Below, piece after piece: positions 7,984-16,923 of a DNA stretch of 64,000 nt. The notes beneath the pieces are model-generated. The model did no database searches. It was not told the DNA's origin and saw only the letters and a list, made by a program, of their open reading frames with translations. The DNA lies in NCBI GenBank assembly GCA_902490305.1, contig CABUDI010000003.1, forward strand, positions 62,001-126,000, written 5' to 3'. Source of the DNA: an uncultured Collinsella sp. (GTDB lineage: Bacteria; Actinomycetota; Coriobacteriia; Coriobacteriales; Coriobacteriaceae). A program made the position numbers and the translations under genes. Position 1 is the first letter of the stretch; every line of letters begins with the position of its first letter.

Positions 7984-8010
7984 GACTGTGTCAGCAGTCA
8001 AGACATGTGA

Positions 8011-8607
<597 letters not shown>

Positions 8608-8611
8608 TACC

Positions 8612-9556
8612 GTGGCGTTCAACCATAAGCACCTGATCGACATTACCGAGTACTCCGAAGAGGACATCAAGCTCATCCTCGAGACCGCCAAGGCGTTCTC
8701 CGAGGTCAACGAGCGTGCGATCAAGAAGGTCCCCACGCTCAAGGGCAAGACCATCGTCAACATGTTCAACGAGCCCTCGACGCGCACCCGTAGCTCCTTC
8801 GAGCTCGCCGAGAAGCGTCTTTCGGCCGACAGCCTTAACTTTGGTGGCTCCTCGACCTCCACGGTCAAGGGCGAGAGCCTCGTCGACACCGTTGAGACCC
8901 TCAACGCTTATAAGATCGACTGCATTGTCGTGCGCGACAAGCACGCCGGCGCTCCCTACATCGTCACGCAGAACTCGCCCGCAAGCGTCATCTGCGCCGG
9001 TGACGGCAAGCACAACCATCCCACGCAGGCCCTGCTGGACCTGTACACCATCTGGGAGCACAAGGGTGACTTCCATGGTCTGAAGGTCGCCGTCGTCGGC
9101 GACATCGCCCACTCCCGCGTCTGCGGCTCGCTGATCCCCGCCCTTAAGATCATGGGCTGCGAGACCTACGCCGTCGCCCCCGGCACGCTGCTGCCGCCGG
9201 CACCCGAGGTCTTGGGTTGCGACCACGTGACGAGCGACCTCGATTCGGTCCTGCCCGAGCTGGACGTCGTCTACATGCTGCGCGTGCAACAGGAGCGCCT
9301 CGAGGGTGCCCCGTTCCCGACCATTCGCGAGTACCACAAGCTCTTCGGCCTGACCAAGGACCGCGAGAAGCTCATGAAGCCCGACGCGATCATCTGCCAC
9401 CCGGGCCCCATCAACCGCGGCGTCGAGTTCGACTCCTATATGGCCGACCACCCGCAACGCTCCGTCATCCTGGAGCAGGTCTACGCCGGTATCTGCGTGC
9501 GTATGGCTATCCTGTATCTGCTGCTTGGAGGTGCCGATAATGGCCTTGCTTCTTAA
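8612..9556 (+). CDS. pyrB: Aspartate carbamoyltransferase catalytic subunit
   Basis: Condenses carbamoyl phosphate and aspartate, the committed step of pyrimidine synthesis. About 314 residues, the usual length. The carbamoyl-phosphate site STRTRSSFE (from residue 56) and HPTQALLDLYT are present. A GTG at 8612 is preferred because GGAGG lies about 11 bp upstream; a GTG at 8600 overlapping pyrR is possible. No regulatory pyrI follows. The last 17 bp overlap pyrC. Confidence 0.95.
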   Translation: MAFNHKHLIDITEYSEEDIKLILETAKAFSEVNERAIKKVPTLKGKTIVNMFNEPSTRTRSSFELAEKRLSADSLNFGGSSTSTVKGESLVDTVETLNAYKIDCIVVRDKHAGAPYIVTQNSPASVICAGDGKHNHPTQALLDLYTIWEHKGDFHGLKVAVVGDIAHSRVCGSLIPALKIMGCETYAVAPGTLLPPAPEVLGCDHVTSDLDSVLPELDVVYMLRVQQERLEGAPFPTIREYHKLFGLTKDREKLMKPDAIICHPGPINRGVEFDSYMADHPQRSVILEQVYAGICVRMAILYLLLGGADNGLAS

Positions 9557-10829
9557 GAATGCCCACGTCGTCGACCCGTCCGTCGAGCTTGACGGTGTCG
9601 TTGACGTCCTGATTGACGGCGACAAGATCGCCGAGGTCGGCGAGAATCTCGCCGTCGAGGGGGCCGAGGTCCGCGACCTTTCCGGCAAGTACCTCGTCCC
9701 CGGCCTGGTGGACATGCACGTTCACCTTCGCGAGCCCGGCTACGAGGTCAAAGAGGACATCGAGAGCGGCACCCGCGCAGCTGCCAAGGGCGGCTTTACC
9801 GGCGTGTGCGCCATGCCCAACACCGATCCTGTCACCGATAACGGCACTGTCGTGGAGTTCGTCAAGTCCCGCGCTGCCGAGGTCGGCCACTGCCGCGTCT
9901 ATCCGTCGGGCGCCATGACCCGCGGTCTTAAGGGCGAGGCCATGTCCGAGATGGGCGATATGGTCGCCCACGGCGCCGTCGCCTTCACCGATGACGGTCG
10001 CGGCGTGCAGGGCGCGGGCATGCTCCGTCGCTGCATGGACTACGGCAAGATGTTCGGCAAGGTCTTCATGAGCCACTGCCAGGACGAGGACCTGGTCGGC
10101 CACGGCCAGATCAACGAGGGCAAGGTCTCGACCCGTCTGGCCCTCGAGGGTTGGCCGGCTGTCGGCGAGGAGCTCCAGATCGCCCGCGACATCGAGATCG
10201 CCAAGCTGACCGGTGCCAAGCTGCACATCCAGCACATCTCCACCGCCCATGGTCTGGAGATCGTGCGTGCCGGTAAGGCCGCTGGCGTTCAGGTGACCTG
10301 CGAGGCCACCCCGCACCACATGTTCCTGACCGAGAACGACCTGGACGAGACCTACAACACCTCGCTCAAGGTCAATCCGCCGCTGCGCACCGACGAGGAT
10401 GCCGAGGCCATCCGTCAGGGTGTCATCGACGGTACCGTCGACGCTATCGTTACCGACCACGCTCCCCACACCCCGTGGGAGAAGGCCCGCGAGTTCGAGC
10501 TCGCGCCCTTTGGAATGATTGGCCTCGAGACTTCGCTGTCGCTCGTGCTCACTGAGCTGGTCAACACGGGCAAGATGAGCGTGAGCCGCATGGTCGAGCT
10601 CATGGCCATCAAGCCGCGTGAGATTCTGGGCCTCGATCAGGTTCAGGTCAAGGCGGGCTCTGTCGCCGACCTGACCGTGTTCGACCCCTCCGCAACCTGG
10701 ACGGTTGGCGAGGACGGTTACGAGTCGCGCGCCGAGAATTCCGGTTTTGCCGGCCGCACGCTCACCGGTCGTGCCACCGATGTATTTGTCGGCGGTAAAC
10801 AGACGCTTGCCGACGGCTGCATCTGCTAG
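9540..10829 (+). CDS. pyrC: Dihydroorotase
   Basis: 429-residue zinc amidohydrolase that closes carbamoyl aspartate to dihydroorotate. The metal motif is H60-V-H62 in VDMHVHLREPG, with GAMTRG, a SHCQD segment and the late DHAPHTPWEK motif. This is the type I (PyrC-like of Gram-positives) form. The ATG at 9540 follows GGAGGTGCCGATA and overlaps the pyrB end, so translation is likely coupled. Confidence 0.95.
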   Translation: MALLLKNAHVVDPSVELDGVVDVLIDGDKIAEVGENLAVEGAEVRDLSGKYLVPGLVDMHVHLREPGYEVKEDIESGTRAAAKGGFTGVCAMPNTDPVTDNGTVVEFVKSRAAEVGHCRVYPSGAMTRGLKGEAMSEMGDMVAHGAVAFTDDGRGVQGAGMLRRCMDYGKMFGKVFMSHCQDEDLVGHGQINEGKVSTRLALEGWPAVGEELQIARDIEIAKLTGAKLHIQHISTAHGLEIVRAGKAAGVQVTCEATPHHMFLTENDLDETYNTSLKVNPPLRTDEDAEAIRQGVIDGTVDAIVTDHAPHTPWEKAREFELAPFGMIGLETSLSLVLTELVNTGKMSVSRMVELMAIKPREILGLDQVQVKAGSVADLTVFDPSATWTVGEDGYESRAENSGFAGRTLTGRATDVFVGGKQTLADGCIC

Positions 10830-10850
10830 CATAGCCTTATCGCTTTTGTG

Positions 10851-10880
10851 CGCGGCGCCCTTGCGGTGCCGCGCTTTCTG
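10851..10880 (+). terminator. Hairpin between pyrC and pyrK, possible partial terminator
   Basis: 10-bp stem GCGCGGCGCC / GGTGCCGCGC (one G-U pair), 5-nt loop, followed by TTTCTGTT. It lies in the only sizeable gap (92 bp) inside the operon and could reduce expression of pyrK-D-F. Confidence 0.5.
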
Positions 10881-10921
10881 TTCGCCTGAACCATGCAACC
10901 GCATGGGGGATTGGAGCGTCT

Positions 10922-11713
10922 ATGCCCACACCTTCCACTGCACGCATGCACGACTTCGAGGTCGTCTCGAACCAGGAGATCGCCGACGGCATCTTCTCGC
11001 TCGTAATCTCGGCCCCCAAGCTTGCAAGTGCGCTCAAGCCCGGTCAGTTTGTGAACATTGCCGTGCCCGGCGATGCCTCCTCGCTGCTTCGCGTGCCCCT
11101 GAGCTTCTATCGCGCCGACGCCGAGGCCGGCACCGTCGAGCTGTGGTACGCCGTCGTGGGCGACGATACCCGCCGTTTGTCCCAGATGGGCCCTGGCTCC
11201 ACCTCTAACCTGTTGGGCCCCGGTGGCCGTGGCTGGATGGTACCCGAGGGCACCAGGAAGGCACTGCTCGTCGCCGGTGGCATCGGCGTTCCGCCTGTGC
11301 TGTGTCTTGCCGGCATGCTTGCCGAGCAGGGTGTTGATGTGGACGTGTGCCTGGGCTTTGGCACCGCTTCCAAAGTCGTGGGTGTCGATGAGTTCCGTGC
11401 GCTGGGCGCCACGGTTAACGTGTGCACCGACGACGGTTCGCTCGGCACGCACGGTTTTTGCACCGATCCGGCAGCCGAGCTGCTTGGAGAGGGCGGCTAC
11501 GACTACGTCGCCAGCTGCGGCCCCGCCGTCATGATGAAGAAGGTCGCCGCCGCTGCCGCCGAGGCCGGTGTGTACTGCGAGGTGTCGCTCGAGCGCATGA
11601 TGAGCTGTGGCTTTGGCGCCTGCAACACCTGCAATGTCGAGACGGTCGACGGTATGAAGGGTGCTTGTATGTGCGGCCCCGTGTTCGATGCTTCCAAGGT
11701 GGTGGTCTTCTAG
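10922..11713 (+). CDS. pyrK: Dihydroorotate dehydrogenase electron transfer subunit
   Basis: 263-residue FAD/[2Fe-2S] subunit that links class 1B PyrD to NAD. An N-terminal ferredoxin-reductase-like barrel has the FAD segment LRVPLSFYR. A nucleotide-binding region (LLVAGGIGVPPVL) follows, and the C-terminal Cys cluster CGFGACNTCNVE ... GACMCGP binds iron-sulfur. It precedes and just touches pyrD, as expected for the heterotetramer. Confidence 0.94.
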   Translation: MPTPSTARMHDFEVVSNQEIADGIFSLVISAPKLASALKPGQFVNIAVPGDASSLLRVPLSFYRADAEAGTVELWYAVVGDDTRRLSQMGPGSTSNLLGPGGRGWMVPEGTRKALLVAGGIGVPPVLCLAGMLAEQGVDVDVCLGFGTASKVVGVDEFRALGATVNVCTDDGSLGTHGFCTDPAAELLGEGGYDYVASCGPAVMMKKVAAAAAEAGVYCEVSLERMMSCGFGACNTCNVETVDGMKGACMCGPVFDASKVVVF

Positions 11714-12636
11714 TGGGTACCGTGAACATGGCCGTCGATTTCGGCGGCGTCAAGATGCAGAACCCCATTAACACCGCAGCCGGTACCTTTGGCTACGGTT
11801 GGCAGTTCCAGAACTTCTTTGATGTTTCCCAGCTGGGCGCCATCACCACCAAGGGTTGCGCTGCCGAGCCCTGGCCCGGCAACCCCGCGCCCCGCATGGC
11901 CGAGATCCCGGGCGGCATGATCAACTCCGTGGGCCTTCAGAACCCTGGCGTGGCTGCCTTTGCCCGTGAGTCTGGTCCGTGGCTCGAGCAGCTCTCCAAG
12001 GACGGTTGCCAGGTCATCTGCCAGGTCGCCGGTCACTCCGTCGAGGAGTTTGTCCGCGCGCTCGAGATGTATGTCGAGCTGTGCCCCTGGGCTGCCGGCT
12101 ACGAGATCAACGTGAGCTGCCCTAATATCGCCGCCGGCGGTGCCGCCATGGGCTCCACGCCCGAGGGCGCCTCTTCCGTTATGGCTGCCTGCCGTAAGGT
12201 GACCGATAAGCCGCTGTTCGTGAAGATGGCGCCGGTCAACGTCGCCGAGATCGCCAGGGCCCTCGAGGCTGCCGGTGCCGACGGCCTTTCGGTCATCAAC
12301 TCCATCCAGGGCATGGCCATCGACGTCCATACCCGCAAGTCCCGCGTGGCCAAGCCCAAGGGCGGCCTTTCGGGCCCGCTGTGCCACCACATCGCCGTGC
12401 GCATGGTCTGGGAGGTTGCCCAGGCCGTCGATATCCCCATCAACGGTGTCGGCGGTGTCATGACCGGCGAGGATGCGGCCGAGTTTATCCTGGCCGGTGC
12501 CACCTGCGTGTCGGTTGGCATGGCCAACTTCGTCGATCCGTGCGCTTCGCTCAAGATCGCGCATGAGCTCGAGGCCTGGGCCGAGTCCCAGGGCGTAAAG
12601 GACATCAACGAGCTGGTAGGTGCTTTCGAATGCTAG
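11713..12636 (+). CDS. pyrD: Dihydroorotate dehydrogenase, catalytic subunit (class 1B)
   Basis: About 307 residues. Oxidises dihydroorotate to orotate with FMN and works with PyrK. The catalytic Cys lies in NVSCPN, and FMN contacts include INGVGGVMTGEDAAEF. The GTG at 11713 overlaps the pyrK stop and follows AAGGTGGT; GTG 11722 and ATG 11728 are alternatives. The frame is open upstream through pyrK, but that part is non-homologous and is excluded. Confidence 0.93.
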   Translation: MGTVNMAVDFGGVKMQNPINTAAGTFGYGWQFQNFFDVSQLGAITTKGCAAEPWPGNPAPRMAEIPGGMINSVGLQNPGVAAFARESGPWLEQLSKDGCQVICQVAGHSVEEFVRALEMYVELCPWAAGYEINVSCPNIAAGGAAMGSTPEGASSVMAACRKVTDKPLFVKMAPVNVAEIARALEAAGADGLSVINSIQGMAIDVHTRKSRVAKPKGGLSGPLCHHIAVRMVWEVAQAVDIPINGVGGVMTGEDAAEFILAGATCVSVGMANFVDPCASLKIAHELEAWAESQGVKDINELVGAFEC

Positions 12637-13346
12637 AGACCGATGCCCGCGACCGCGTAATCGTCGCCCTCGACTGCGATCGTGAGCGTGCGCTCGAGCT
12701 CGCCCACGAGCTTTCGGGCCATGCCGCCTGGCTTAAGGTTGGTATGACGCTCTATTACGCTGAGGGCCCCGAGATCGTCAAGACCTTTAAGGACCTGGGC
12801 TTTAAGGTCTTCCTTGACCTTAAGTTCCATGATATTCCGCATCAGGTTCGCGGTGCCGCCCGTTCGGCCTCGCTTGCCGGTGCCGACCTGCTCTCGGTTC
12901 ACGGCTTGGGTTCGGGCGCCATGCTCGCTGCCTGCCGCGAGGGTGCCGAGGAGGCGCGCGAGGACCGAGCCAAGCTCGTCGCCATCACCGTGCTCACGAG
13001 CATGAATCAGGATGCCTTGAGCGAGATCGGCGTCGAGTCGCCCGTGGCCGAGGAGGCCGCCCGCCTGGCAAAGCTCGCTCAGGCCAACGGCATCGATGGC
13101 ATCGTGTGCTCGCCGATGGAGGCTCACGACATGCGTGAGCTGCTGGGTCCTGATGCCCTGATCGTGACTCCGGGTGTGCGTCCGGTGGGTGCCGCCTTAG
13201 GCGACCAGTCTCGCGTGGCGACGCCTTCCCAGGCTATCGAGCGAGGCGCAAGCCACATTGTGGTGGGCCGTCCCATCACTGGTGCCGACGATCCGGTTGC
13301 CGCCTTTGACGCCATCGTCGCCGAGCTGGTCGAAAACGTCGCGTAA
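12630..13346 (+). CDS. pyrF: Orotidine 5'-phosphate decarboxylase
   Basis: 238-residue TIM-barrel enzyme that converts OMP to UMP, the last step of the pathway. The catalytic segment FLDLKFHDIPHQV is present, and VGRPITGADDP binds phosphate near the C-terminus. It overlaps pyrD by 7 bp. pyrE and carAB are not in this window. Confidence 0.95.
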   Translation: MLETDARDRVIVALDCDRERALELAHELSGHAAWLKVGMTLYYAEGPEIVKTFKDLGFKVFLDLKFHDIPHQVRGAARSASLAGADLLSVHGLGSGAMLAACREGAEEAREDRAKLVAITVLTSMNQDALSEIGVESPVAEEAARLAKLAQANGIDGIVCSPMEAHDMRELLGPDALIVTPGVRPVGAALGDQSRVATPSQAIERGASHIVVGRPITGADDPVAAFDAIVAELVENVA

Positions 13347-13391
13347 AAGATTCCCCTAAGTCACCACTTTTGGGTCTCATTAGCACAAAAT

Positions 13392-13449
13392 AGCCCCTGT
13401 GCCTGCGTAAACTTTCCCATCCTTTGTGTGGAATCGCAGGTCAGGGGCT
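13392..13449 (+). terminator. Long hairpin after pyrF
   Basis: Two paired blocks, AGCCCCTG / CAGGGGCT and CCTGCG / CGCAGG, enclose a 27-nt loop. No U-run follows (CTTAACTTT), so a terminator call is tentative; it may be a 3' stabiliser or a small RNA. It lies 45 bp past the pyrF stop. Confidence 0.45.
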
Positions 13450-13532
13450 TAACTTTGGGCGCAGTATATTGCACTTTTTGCGGGTATCGTCTAACCTATG
13501 GAGCCGCGATTGGGCATTTTGTACGTTCTACG

Positions 13533-13541
13533 TGCTAAAAT
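13533..13541 (+). promoter_or_regulatory. Extended -10 of the mihF promoter
   Basis: TGCTAAAAT (TGn extended -10) lies 45 bp before the mihF start and matches the rpmB and rpsT elements in form. Confidence 0.5.
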
Positions 13542-13585
13542 GCCAATTATTGAATCAGATATAACCCAACTATTTGGAGGTACGA

Positions 13586-13894
13586 ATGGCACTCCCTCAG
13601 CTTACCGATGAGCAGCGCAAGCAGGCTCTTGAGAAGGCTGCTGCCGCACGTCACGCCCGCGCTGAGCTTCGCGAGCAGATCAAGAAGGGCGAGAAGTCCC
13701 TCGAGTCCGTGCTCAACTCCGATGACCCCATCGCTTCCCGCATGAAGGTTTCCACCCTCATCGAGTCTCTCCCTGGTTATGGTAAGGCCAAGGCCGCCAA
13801 GATCATGGAGGAGCTCGGCATCTCCGCTACCCGTCGCGTTCAGGGCCTTGGCGTCCGTCAGCGCGAGCAGCTCCTCGAGCAGCTGACCAAATAA
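13586..13894 (+). CDS. mihF: Actinobacterial integration host factor (mIHF)
   Basis: 102-residue nucleoid protein of the mycobacterial/actinobacterial IHF type, unrelated to HU/IHF of Proteobacteria. It is a basic, helical protein with a C-terminal helix-two-turn-helix (LPGYGKAKAAKIMEELGI ... RRVQGLGVRQREQLL). The ATG at 13586 follows TTTGGAGGTACGA. Its position directly in front of gmk is the conserved actinobacterial arrangement. Confidence 0.93.
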   Translation: MALPQLTDEQRKQALEKAAAARHARAELREQIKKGEKSLESVLNSDDPIASRMKVSTLIESLPGYGKAKAAKIMEELGISATRRVQGLGVRQREQLLEQLTK

Positions 13895-14464
13895 GTGAGC
13901 GCTCAGGATTCCAAGCTCTTTGTGATTTCTGGACCGTCAGGCGCGGGCAAGGGCACGCTCGTCACTCGTGTGCGCGAGCGTCGCTCTAACCTGGGCCTGA
14001 CGGTTTCGGCTACCACGCGAGCCCCACGCAAAGGCGAGGTCGATGGCGTCAATTACTTTTTCCTGACGCGTGAGGAGTTCGACCGCCGCGTGGCAAACGG
14101 TGAGTTTGTTGAGTGGGCCGAGGTCCACGGTAACTGCTACGGCACGTTGGTGAGCGAGGTTCAGTCCAAGCTCGCCTCTGGTTCGTCTCTCATCTTGGAG
14201 ATCGATGTCCAGGGTGCCCTGCAGGTGAAGGAGCGTTTCCCCGAGGCCGTGCTGATCTTTATCAAGCCGCCTTCGCTTGAGGTACTCCGCGAGCGTCTAG
14301 TCGGTCGCGGTACCGAGACGCCCGAGACGATTGAGCTGCGTATGGCAAACGCCGCCGATGAGCTTGCCCTTGCCGACCGCTACGACGACGTCGTGGTAAA
14401 TGACGATCTCGACCGCGCGACCGATGAGCTCGTTCGCGTTCTCGATATGCATGAAAGGATCTGA
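13895..14464 (+). CDS. gmk: Guanylate kinase
   Basis: 189 residues. Phosphorylates GMP to GDP. P-loop SGPSGAGKGT at the N-terminus, then SATTRAPRKGEVDGVNYFF and the GMP-binding YGT segment. The GTG directly follows the mihF stop with only a weak ribosome site, so translation is probably coupled. Operon mihF-gmk-rpoZ-thiI. Confidence 0.95.
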   Translation: MSAQDSKLFVISGPSGAGKGTLVTRVRERRSNLGLTVSATTRAPRKGEVDGVNYFFLTREEFDRRVANGEFVEWAEVHGNCYGTLVSEVQSKLASGSSLILEIDVQGALQVKERFPEAVLIFIKPPSLEVLRERLVGRGTETPETIELRMANAADELALADRYDDVVVNDDLDRATDELVRVLDMHERI

Positions 14465-14469
14465 GGTCC

Positions 14470-14751
14470 GTGTCCGTTGTAAAGCCTTGCATTGACGATC
14501 TTCTGGAGAAGACCGATCACAACCGCTTCCTGCTCGCTTCGCTTGCCTCCAAGCGCGCCTGCGACATCAATAGCATGCTGCGTGGCCAGCACAACCGCGT
14601 GCTTGCCGTCCAGGATGTCGATGACATCACCATCGGGCTTTCCGGTGCCGATACCATTTCGATGGCTATGGATGAGATTATCGACGGCGACATCTCTTAC
14701 GACGAGGCCCGTTATGAGAAGGCGCTCGGCCACAAGGTTGCTGAAGCCTAA
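14470..14751 (+). CDS. rpoZ: DNA-directed RNA polymerase omega subunit
   Basis: 93 residues. Assembles and stabilises RNA polymerase. DNRFLLASLASKRACDIN corresponds to the conserved RYxLVxxAAKRARQI region, and DDITIG / MAMDEIIDGDISY follow. The GTG start has GGATCTGAGG upstream. It is placed after gmk as in many bacteria. Confidence 0.92.
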   Translation: MSVVKPCIDDLLEKTDHNRFLLASLASKRACDINSMLRGQHNRVLAVQDVDDITIGLSGADTISMAMDEIIDGDISYDEARYEKALGHKVAEA

Positions 14752-15996
14752 ATGGCGGCTCGCGTCTGCCTGGTCCACTATCACGAGGTTGGACTTAAGG
14801 GTAAGAACCGCGCACATTTTGAGCATATCCTCATGGATAACATCAAGGCGGCCTTGGCCGCCTTTTCCGTGAATGCCGTGTCTCGAATTTCCGGTTATAT
14901 CCTCGTGACCTTTAACGAGCATCAGGCCGACGAGGCGGCTCGTGTCATTCGCACCGTTCCCGGCGTTGCTCGCGTGTCTTTGGCGTATCACACCAATCGC
15001 GACCCTCAGGAGTACTGTGCCGCCGCCGTGAAGGCGCTGCGTGAGTTTGGCCCCTTCGATTCGTTTAAGGTGCACGCCAAGCGCTCCAATACCGACTATG
15101 AGCTCACCTCGATTGATATCAATCGACAGGTTGGCGAGGTGCTGTGCGAGGCGTTCCCCGATAAAAAGGTTCAAATGCACGATCCCGACGCGATGGTTCA
15201 CGTGCTGGTTGTTCAGGGTAGCGTTTATGTGTACGCGCGCTCCGAGCGCGGTGTGGGCGGTCTGCCGGTGGGCTCTGCCGGTAAGGTCGTGACCCTGCTG
15301 TCATCGGGTATCGACTCGCCGGTGGCGACCTGGATGCTCGCGCGACGCGGAGCCGTGTGCGTGCCGGTGCATTTTTCCGGTCGTCCGCAGACGCCAGATA
15401 CCAGCGAGTATCTAGTGCAGGACATCATTCGCGCCCTTGAGCCGGGTGTCCAGATCGGCCGTCTGTATGTTGTGCCGTTTGGCGACTGCCAGCGCGAGAT
15501 TTCGGTGACCTGTCCCAGCAACCTGCGCGTGATCATGTATCGCCGCATTATGTATTCGGTTGCCGAGCGCATTGCACACATCGAGGGCGCCAAGGCTATC
15601 GTGACGGGCGAATCGCTTGGGCAGGTTGCCTCCCAAACGCTTGAGAACATCATGGCCGTCAACGAGGCCGTGAAGATCCCCGTGTTCCGCCCTCTCATCG
15701 GTTCGGACAAGCAGGAGATCATCGCGCGCGCCGAGGAGATTGGTACGTTCGATATCTCGACTGAGGCCGCTCCCGACTGCTGCACGCTGTTTATGCCGCG
15801 CCGTCCCGAGACGCACGCTAAACTCGATGCCGTGCATGAGGCCTGGGAGTTGTTCGATCACGAGGAGATGATCGAGCGCCTGCTCAAGCAGACCGAGTAC
15901 ATCGACTTCGAGAGCAACACGTATAAGGCCCCTAAGACCTTAAAACGCAAACATTCGGAGCTTGCTCCGCGTGAGATTTACCAAGATCACGAGTAA
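14752..15996 (+). CDS. thiI: tRNA 4-thiouridine synthase
   Basis: 414 residues. Makes s4U8 in tRNA and can provide sulfur for thiamine thiazole. An N-terminal ferredoxin-like/THUMP region (about 1-165) is followed by a PP-loop ATP pyrophosphatase, with SSGIDSPVATW near residue 184. There is no C-terminal rhodanese domain, as in many Gram-positive ThiI. The ATG abuts the rpoZ stop. Confidence 0.94.
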   Translation: MAARVCLVHYHEVGLKGKNRAHFEHILMDNIKAALAAFSVNAVSRISGYILVTFNEHQADEAARVIRTVPGVARVSLAYHTNRDPQEYCAAAVKALREFGPFDSFKVHAKRSNTDYELTSIDINRQVGEVLCEAFPDKKVQMHDPDAMVHVLVVQGSVYVYARSERGVGGLPVGSAGKVVTLLSSGIDSPVATWMLARRGAVCVPVHFSGRPQTPDTSEYLVQDIIRALEPGVQIGRLYVVPFGDCQREISVTCPSNLRVIMYRRIMYSVAERIAHIEGAKAIVTGESLGQVASQTLENIMAVNEAVKIPVFRPLIGSDKQEIIARAEEIGTFDISTEAAPDCCTLFMPRRPETHAKLDAVHEAWELFDHEEMIERLLKQTEYIDFESNTYKAPKTLKRKHSELAPREIYQDHE

Positions 15997-16006
15997 TGTT
16001 GTGCAT

Positions 16007-16041
16007 AGACCGACGATGCGCCTGCATCGTCGGTCTTTTGC
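16007..16041 (+). terminator. Terminator after thiI
   Basis: Perfect 13-bp stem AGACCGACGATGC with 4-nt loop, followed by TTTTG. Ends the mihF-gmk-rpoZ-thiI operon. Confidence 0.9.
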
Positions 16042-16102
16042 TATCTGGGCATTTTGCGGCTAAGTGTTCATTTGCTGACGTGTGCCTGAATAAATGGACA
16101 GA

Positions 16103-16156
16103 TTTGTGCAAGGTTTTGGTCGGTTTTTGGTTTGACCGCTAAAACCGGTTTTGGAG
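16103..16156 (+). promoter_or_regulatory. Phased TTTGG repeat array upstream of comEA
   Basis: TTTGTGC (16103), TTTGGTC (16115), TTTGGTT (16126) and TTTGGAG (16150) are spaced 12, 11 and 24 bp apart, i.e. whole helical turns. TTTGGTCGG-TT-TTTGGTT followed by GACCGC also occurs upstream of recA with one extra repeat unit. Candidate binding site of a shared activator. Confidence 0.6.
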
Positions 16157-16209
16157 CGTGGCTGTTGCAGGGCTCCTTTCCTGACACGATGGTGTTGGGA
16201 GGTTTTGCT

Positions 16210-16923
16210 ATGGCGCAGCGCGAACAACACGAACGGGTCAAACGGATGGACCGCTTGGCGGACAAGCTGCTCGGTCATAAGGCAGTGGTGATGGCGATAC
16301 TGGTCGTCATTGCGATGGCGAGCGGCTTGGCGATGGCGAACCTTGGCGGCGGTGCCGGCGGTGTGTCGTTTGAGCGCACTGACGGTACGGGCTCGTTGAT
16401 GGAGCCGGGATCCGGTGATGCCTCGAGCGGAAAGACATCCGAAGGTTCTTCGACTAAGGCTTCTGCCGCGGCAGAGGTCTATGTCGATGTCGATGGCGCC
16501 GTTGTGTCGCCCGGTGTATATCGCCTCAAGGACGGCGCGCGGGTGGCTCAGGCGATTGATGCCGCCGGCGGGCTGGCGCCCGAGGCAGACGTTACGGGGC
16601 TCAATCGGGCATCTAAGGTCACTGATGGACAAAAAATCCACGTTCCAACGGTAGGGGAGCAGCAGGCGTCCATTGCGGAAGCCGGTGTTGATGGTGGGGC
16701 TTCCGCATCATTGGGCGTGAGTGGCGCAACGGGCCTAGTCAACATCAATACGGCAAGCACGGCAGAGCTGCAGACGCTCTCGGGCATCGGTCCCTCCATG
16801 GCACAGTCGATTATCGATGAGCGTACAAAGAACGGTGCTTTTGCCTCGGTTGACGATCTGATGCGTGTGTCGGGAATCGGCGAGAAGAAGCTTGCCAAAA
16901 TCAAAGATTGCATCTGCGTATGA
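16210..16923 (+). CDS. comEA: Competence protein ComEA, DNA-binding receptor
   Basis: 237 residues. Binds incoming double-stranded DNA at the cell surface during transformation. One membrane anchor (about 24-44), an SLBB domain (about 90-146) and a C-terminal tandem helix-hairpin-helix (178-235: LVNINTASTAELQTLSGIG ... LMRVSGIGEKKL). The ATG at 16210 follows GGGAGGTTTTGCT; upstream in-frame ATGs lack a site. Its ATGA end overlaps comEC. Confidence 0.93.
   Translation: MAQREQHERVKRMDRLADKLLGHKAVVMAILVVIAMASGLAMANLGGGAGGVSFERTDGTGSLMEPGSGDASSGKTSEGSSTKASAAAEVYVDVDGAVVSPGVYRLKDGARVAQAIDAAGGLAPEADVTGLNRASKVTDGQKIHVPTVGEQQASIAEAGVDGGASASLGVSGATGLVNINTASTAELQTLSGIGPSMAQSIIDERTKNGAFASVDDLMRVSGIGEKKLAKIKDCICV

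Noticed and set aside
11422..11712. Upstream extension of pyrD through pyrK
   Set aside because: The frame is open, but the extra residues are an Arg-rich shadow of pyrK. Start near 11713 has a ribosome site and gives normal PyrD length.
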